Assembly: GCA_016937795.1 (NCBI GenBank)
Contig: JAFGVV010000012.1
Location: forward strand, 31,955 to 95,954
Reading direction: 5' to 3'
Length of the DNA: 64,000 bases
Source of the DNA: Paludibacteraceae bacterium
GTDB lineage: Bacteria; Bacteroidota; Bacteroidia; Bacteroidales; Paludibacteraceae
Part shown: positions 61,078-64,000 of the stretch, piece by piece
Layout of the letters: each line of letters opens with the position of its first letter
Position numbering within the stretch: the stretch's first letter is position 1
The notes under the pieces: model-generated
The model's database searches: none
The model's input: only the letters and a program-made list of their open reading frames with translations
Told to the model about the DNA's origin: nothing
Made by a program: the position numbers and the translations under genes

Positions 61078-61477
61078 CTAAATAGCTTATTAAAAAGCAG
61101 TCGAATTCATCTAATAAAACAGAAAACTGCAATAGAGGATAATATCCCTAAGTGATTTTCTGCATAAATATCAAACGGGAACTATAATAATTTTCGCATA
61201 CTTATGCATAGATTATTCAAATGAAAGCTAAAAAACTCAACTTATAGAATAAAATAGGAATATTTATTGCGTTATCCATTGTTTTCTGTATTTATTGTTG
61301 TAATTTTGCCACCAATATAAATAAATATACAATTTATTTACACTAAGCTTCGAAAATGAATATTTTTTCGTATTCAGAAATAGCAAAACAAACGAATCTT
61401 AAATACTGTGGCACAAATTGAGTTCCGCAATATTTTGAATAAATTATTCCGACAACAATAAAAATCAATATAAACGC
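61078..61477. other. intergenic and leader region upstream of argR
   Basis: About 400 AT-rich bases without a credible gene. It holds the argR promoter (61279-61308) and a leader of some 160 nt. The leader contains TGAATA-N8-TATTCA (61357-61376), an inverted repeat reminiscent of half ARG boxes but with the wrong spacing for the E. coli operator. Confidence 0.5.
61279..61308 (+). promoter_or_regulatory. Bacteroidetes-type promoter for argR
   Basis: TTG at 61279-61281, 19-nt spacer, TAATTTTG at 61301-61308; start predicted near 61315, giving a leader of about 163 nt. Confidence 0.7.
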
Positions 61478-61951
61478 ATGAAAAATAAACGAAACCGCTT
61501 ACAAATAATTTCCGAGATATTGCGCTCGAATGTAGTCGGTAGTCAGGAGGAGTTGCTGAACATGCTTTCTGAACGACAGTGTGAAGTCACTCAGGCCACT
61601 TTGTCGCGCGACCTAAAACTATTAAAAGTAGCCAAAACGCCACTGTCGAACGGAACTTACAAATACGTATTACCTTCATACAACAAACCGATTCCCAGCC
61701 AGTCAACCGCCAATGCTCTTATTTCGCATGGGGCTGTACTCAGCCTTGAGTTTTCGGGCCAGCTTGCAGTAGTAAAAACAAAGCCAGGATACGCCAGCGC
61801 CATTGCATGGGACATCGACAACAAAGCTACTGATGAGGTACTGGGAACTATTGCCGGCGACGACACCATTCTGGTGATTCCGCGCGAAGGCATTAGCCGT
61901 GAAGATATTCTACAAATGATGAATCACACCTTTGCCGAAAAAGATAATTAA
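61478..61951 (+). CDS. argR: arginine repressor
   Basis: Arginine-sensing regulator of arginine synthesis and breakdown, 157 residues. The N-terminal winged helix (RLQIISEILRSNVVGSQEEL, then VTQATLSRDLKLLKVAK, where SRDL is the recognition element) binds operators. The C-terminal oligomerisation domain carries GTIAGDDTILVIPRE, the aspartate-rich motif that binds arginine at the hexamer interface. It has its own promoter and is followed by a GNAT gene and argG, the usual Bacteroidetes arrangement, so it probably controls the cluster and itself. Confidence 0.95.
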   Translation: MKNKRNRLQIISEILRSNVVGSQEELLNMLSERQCEVTQATLSRDLKLLKVAKTPLSNGTYKYVLPSYNKPIPSQSTANALISHGAVLSLEFSGQLAVVKTKPGYASAIAWDIDNKATDEVLGTIAGDDTILVIPREGISREDILQMMNHTFAEKDN

Positions 61952-62008
61952 AATCAAAAAAAAGATATTGTACACAATAGTGTAAACGCACTCATTCAAC
62001 AATTGAAT

Positions 62009-62572
62009 ATGAATAACGAAATTGCCGTTGAAACAATTACGGTAGAAATTGCCGACGAAAAAAGTCTGGGATACGTGGAAACAATTCTGGAAACAATAGC
62101 TGCCGCTGCCAAAGTGCGTGGCACTGGTATCGCACGCCGCTCTCCGGAATATATCGAACAAAAAATAAAAGAAGGCAAAGCCATTATTGCACTTGCAGAT
62201 GGAGTGTTTGCCGGATTTTGCTATATAGAATCGTGGGGAGACAAAAAATTTGTGGCCAACTCGGGACTTATTGTGGTGGACAAATATCGTGGCCATGGAT
62301 TGGCTAAACGCATCAAACGTAAAGCATTCGAACTATCGAGACTTCGATATCCGAATGCTAAGATATTTGGGCTGACGACCGGCCTTGCGGTTATGAAAAT
62401 AAACTCTGAACTGGGCTATAAACCAGTTACGTTCTCGGAACTTACCGACGATGAGGCTTTCTGGAAAGGCTGTCAGAGCTGTGTAAACTACGACATACTG
62501 CAACGCACCGGCCGTAAACATTGTCTTTGTACCGGAATGTTGTTCGACCCGGCCAAAGACGAAGCAAAGTAA
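62009..62572 (+). CDS. GNAT acetyltransferase with C-terminal Cys cluster, in the arginine cluster
   Basis: GNAT-fold N-acyltransferase of 187 residues. The acyl-CoA pyrophosphate loop lies in VVDKYRGHGLAKRIKRKAFELS (RGxGxA pattern, residues about 94-101), preceded by a beta strand ending NSGLIV. Unusually, the C-terminus adds FWKGCQSCVNYDILQRTGRK and then HCLC, a CxxC-x13-CxC arrangement that could bind zinc or another metal. Its place between argR and argG suggests a step of arginine synthesis; N-acyl-glutamate synthesis is an attractive guess, since no classical argA or argJ is seen, but this is inference. ATG 62009 is preferred to a TTG at 62003. Confidence 0.82.
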   Translation: MNNEIAVETITVEIADEKSLGYVETILETIAAAAKVRGTGIARRSPEYIEQKIKEGKAIIALADGVFAGFCYIESWGDKKFVANSGLIVVDKYRGHGLAKRIKRKAFELSRLRYPNAKIFGLTTGLAVMKINSELGYKPVTFSELTDDEAFWKGCQSCVNYDILQRTGRKHCLCTGMLFDPAKDEAK

Positions 62573-62590
62573 AATATTTGATAACAATAT

Positions 62591-62625
62591 TGTCATTAGA
62601 CCTTAGTCTTTTGATCTTAGACATA
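62591..62625 (+). repeat. heptanucleotide tandem array 5 (AGTCTTT type) directly before argG
   Basis: Five 7-bp units in register: TGTCATT, AGACCTT, AGTCTTT, TGATCTT, AGACATA. The array ends 8 bp before the argG ATG, so it should lie in the message. Confidence 0.75.
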
Positions 62626-62633
62626 CAAAAAAA

Positions 62634-63833
62634 ATGAAAGAAAAAGTATTATTAGCCTTTAGTGGCGGACTCGACACCTCGTTTTGCGCCATGTATCTGG
62701 CCCAGGAAAAAGGATACGAAGTACACACAGCAGTAGCCAACACAGGCGGTTTCAGTGAAGAAGAACTAAAAGTAATCGAGGACAAAGCCTTTCGTCTGGG
62801 CGCAAAAAGCCATGTGGCGCTTGATGTAACCAAGGATTATTACGAAAAAAGTATCAAATATATGGTATTTGGCAATGTGCTTCGCAATGGTACTTATCCG
62901 ATTTCGGTAAGCTCCGAGCGAATTTTTCAGGCCATCGCCATTATCAATTACGCCAAAGAAATTGATGCGCAATATGTGGCACATGGCAGCACAGGCGCCG
63001 GAAACGACCAGGTACGTTTCGACCTTACTTTCGACGTACTTGCACCAAACATCAAAATCCTCACTCCTACCCGCGACATGGTTTTGACACGCGAGTATGA
63101 AATAAACTATCTGAAAGAGCATGGTTTTGTGGCCGATTTTACAAAAATGGAATATTCCATCAACAAAGGCCTTTGGGGAACTTCAATCGGAGGAAAGGAA
63201 ACACTTAAATCGGAACAAACATTGCCCGAAGCAGCCTATCCGAGCCAGGTGGAAAAAAGCGCTGACGAAACCGTGACCATTTCGTTCGAAAGAGGCGAAA
63301 TCACGGCCATCAACGGTCAGAAAAGCGACGACAAAATTGCGCTTATCAACAAGCTCGAAGCCATTGCATCGAAATTCGGAATTGGCCGCGACATGCACAT
63401 CGGCGACACCATTATCGGCATAAAAGGCCGGGTAGGATTCGAAGCTGCTGCACCGCTGCTTATTATCAACGCACACAAAATGCTCGAAAAACATACGCTT
63501 ACCAAATGGCAGCAATATTGGAAAGATCAGCTGGGCAACTGGTACGGCATGTTCCTGCACGAAGCTCAGTATCTGGAACCCGTTATGCGCGACATCGAGC
63601 AATTCCTCGAAAGTTCGCAGCAAAACGTAACCGGAACTGTGATTGTAAACCTTCGTGCTTATAGCTACACGCTGGTGGGTGTCGATTCGCCTTTCGACCT
63701 TATGAAAACCGACTTTGGCGAATATGGTGAAGTAAACCGCGCCTGGAGTGCCGACGACGTAAAAGGATTTACCAAAATACTTGGCAACCAAATGAAGATT
63801 TTTTACAACGTTCAGAAACGCAATAATCAGTAA
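62634..63833 (+). CDS. argG: argininosuccinate synthase
   Basis: ATP-dependent ligase joining citrulline and aspartate, the penultimate step of arginine synthesis. The 399 residues contain the PP-loop LLAFSGGLDTSFCAMYLA near residue 6, the citrulline/aspartate region YVAHGSTGAGNDQVRFD near 115, and GTSIGGKETL with GIKGRVGFEAAAPLLIINAH farther on. This is the bacterial ArgG of normal length. It is separated from the GNAT gene by 61 bp that contain a heptamer array. efp follows with its own promoter, whereas many Bacteroidetes place argC and argD here. Confidence 0.96.
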   Translation: MKEKVLLAFSGGLDTSFCAMYLAQEKGYEVHTAVANTGGFSEEELKVIEDKAFRLGAKSHVALDVTKDYYEKSIKYMVFGNVLRNGTYPISVSSERIFQAIAIINYAKEIDAQYVAHGSTGAGNDQVRFDLTFDVLAPNIKILTPTRDMVLTREYEINYLKEHGFVADFTKMEYSINKGLWGTSIGGKETLKSEQTLPEAAYPSQVEKSADETVTISFERGEITAINGQKSDDKIALINKLEAIASKFGIGRDMHIGDTIIGIKGRVGFEAAAPLLIINAHKMLEKHTLTKWQQYWKDQLGNWYGMFLHEAQYLEPVMRDIEQFLESSQQNVTGTVIVNLRAYSYTLVGVDSPFDLMKTDFGEYGEVNRAWSADDVKGFTKILGNQMKIFYNVQKRNNQ

Positions 63834-63879
63834 AACCCAGGGGTTTTGTGGTGATATTGAGGCTGCTGAATTACGATAT

Positions 63880-63910
63880 TTTGATTTATGGATTGAAAAT
63901 CGTAAATTTG
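63880..63910 (+). promoter_or_regulatory. consensus Bacteroidetes promoter for efp
   Basis: TTTG at 63880-63883, exactly 19 nt, TAAATTTG at 63903-63910; start predicted near 63917, 30 nt before ATG 63947. Confidence 0.75.
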
Positions 63911-63946
63911 CAGCCTCAAAAACTAATTTATTAAAATTCTCACTTC

Positions 63947-64000
63947 ATGATTAATGCTCAGGATATCAAAAACGGAACCTGTATCCGTATGGATGGAAAA
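63947..64000 (+). CDS. efp: elongation factor P, N-terminal fragment (window edge)
   Basis: EF-P relieves ribosome stalling at proline runs. Only 18 codons are inside the window, reading MINAQDIKNGTCIRMDGK, which matches the start of Bacteroidetes EF-P (xxAxDIKxGxxIxxDG, first strand of the KOW-like domain). The promoter just upstream is consensus. The residue at the modification loop is beyond the edge. Confidence 0.85.
   Translation, partial: MINAQDIKNGTCIRMDGK

Noticed and set aside
61356..61421. Short open frame (about 21 codons) in the argR leader as an attenuator peptide
   Set aside because: Contains no arginine codons and no terminator/antiterminator pair is visible.
61435..61457. 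TGAAT-N5-ATTCC as an ARG box
   Set aside because: Spacing and second half site do not match the known ArgR operator; too weak in AT-rich DNA.
63832..63847. Small hairpin AAAACC-CAGG-GGTTTT after argG as a terminator
   Set aside because: Six-bp stem overlapping the stop codon and no T-run after it; the T residues are within the stem.
1..64000. tRNA, rRNA, CRISPR arrays, insertion sequences, prophage
   Set aside because: Scanned intergenic regions for tRNA T-loop motifs, regular spaced repeats and transposase or integrase genes; none found.

Overview
The window is chromosomal DNA from a member of the Bacteroidota, probably a T9SS-bearing lineage of the Bacteroidales/Marinilabiliales kind. Three lines of evidence support this. 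Promoters repeatedly match the Bacteroidetes consensus TTG-N19..21-TAnnTTTG. PorZ is present, together with two secreted proteins carrying type IX secretion (T9SS) C-terminal domains. Individual genes are of Bacteroidetes types: the short arginine decarboxylase, class II DeoC, CrtW/CrtYcd, and an argR-GNAT-argG cluster. The sequence is AT-rich and gene-dense. I saw no rRNA, tRNA, CRISPR array, insertion sequence or prophage.

Layout. 0-8 kb: pgl (cut by the window edge), zwf and corA on the minus strand, a small secreted Arg/Ser-rich protein, a tRNA methyltransferase, and polA. 8-17 kb: a polyprenyl diphosphate synthase and a 2352-residue T9SS surface protein. 17-26 kb: arginine decarboxylase, a psd-MazG-deoC operon, purB, an MsbA-like ABC transporter, mscL and a sodium symporter. 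26-32 kb: rdgB, porZ, an acyltransferase and a lipid A phosphoethanolamine transferase-like gene. 32-39 kb: folE with a SPOR-domain gene, ispD, a second acyltransferase, recG, ndk, an M23/LysM peptidase and a LURP-one-like protein. 39-49 kb: a secreted GH57-like amylase, carboxy(nor)spermidine dehydrogenase, pnuC, a C-terminal processing protease, a TatD-family hydrolase and ahcY. 49-55 kb: a small HTH protein, a candidate small RNA, an exonuclease, dnaN, and an ECF sigma/anti-sigma/envelope operon. 55-58 kb: divergent crtW and crtYcd, then two toxin-antitoxin modules, the second with a frameshifted toxin. 58-64 kb: a TerB-like gene, uvrA, argR-GNAT-argG and the start of efp.

Functional links. 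PorZ serves the T9SS that would export the giant adhesin-like protein and the amylase. The lipid-modifying genes directly after porZ may act on the same envelope. Arginine decarboxylase and carboxyspermidine dehydrogenase, 26 kb apart, are two steps of the carboxyspermidine route to spermidine. argR, argG and a Cys-rich GNAT form an arginine cluster. psd supplies phosphatidylethanolamine.

The most interesting unexplained signals are: a promoter-hairpin-terminator unit that looks like an unannotated RNA of about 100 nt (49993-50096); intergenic arrays of 7-bp repeats between 44 and 63 kb; an 11-bp phased repeat upstream of polA; mutually exclusive pairings in the corA leader; palindromes and a LacI-type operator before the amylase; and a RelB/ParE-type module whose toxin is broken at an A6 tract.
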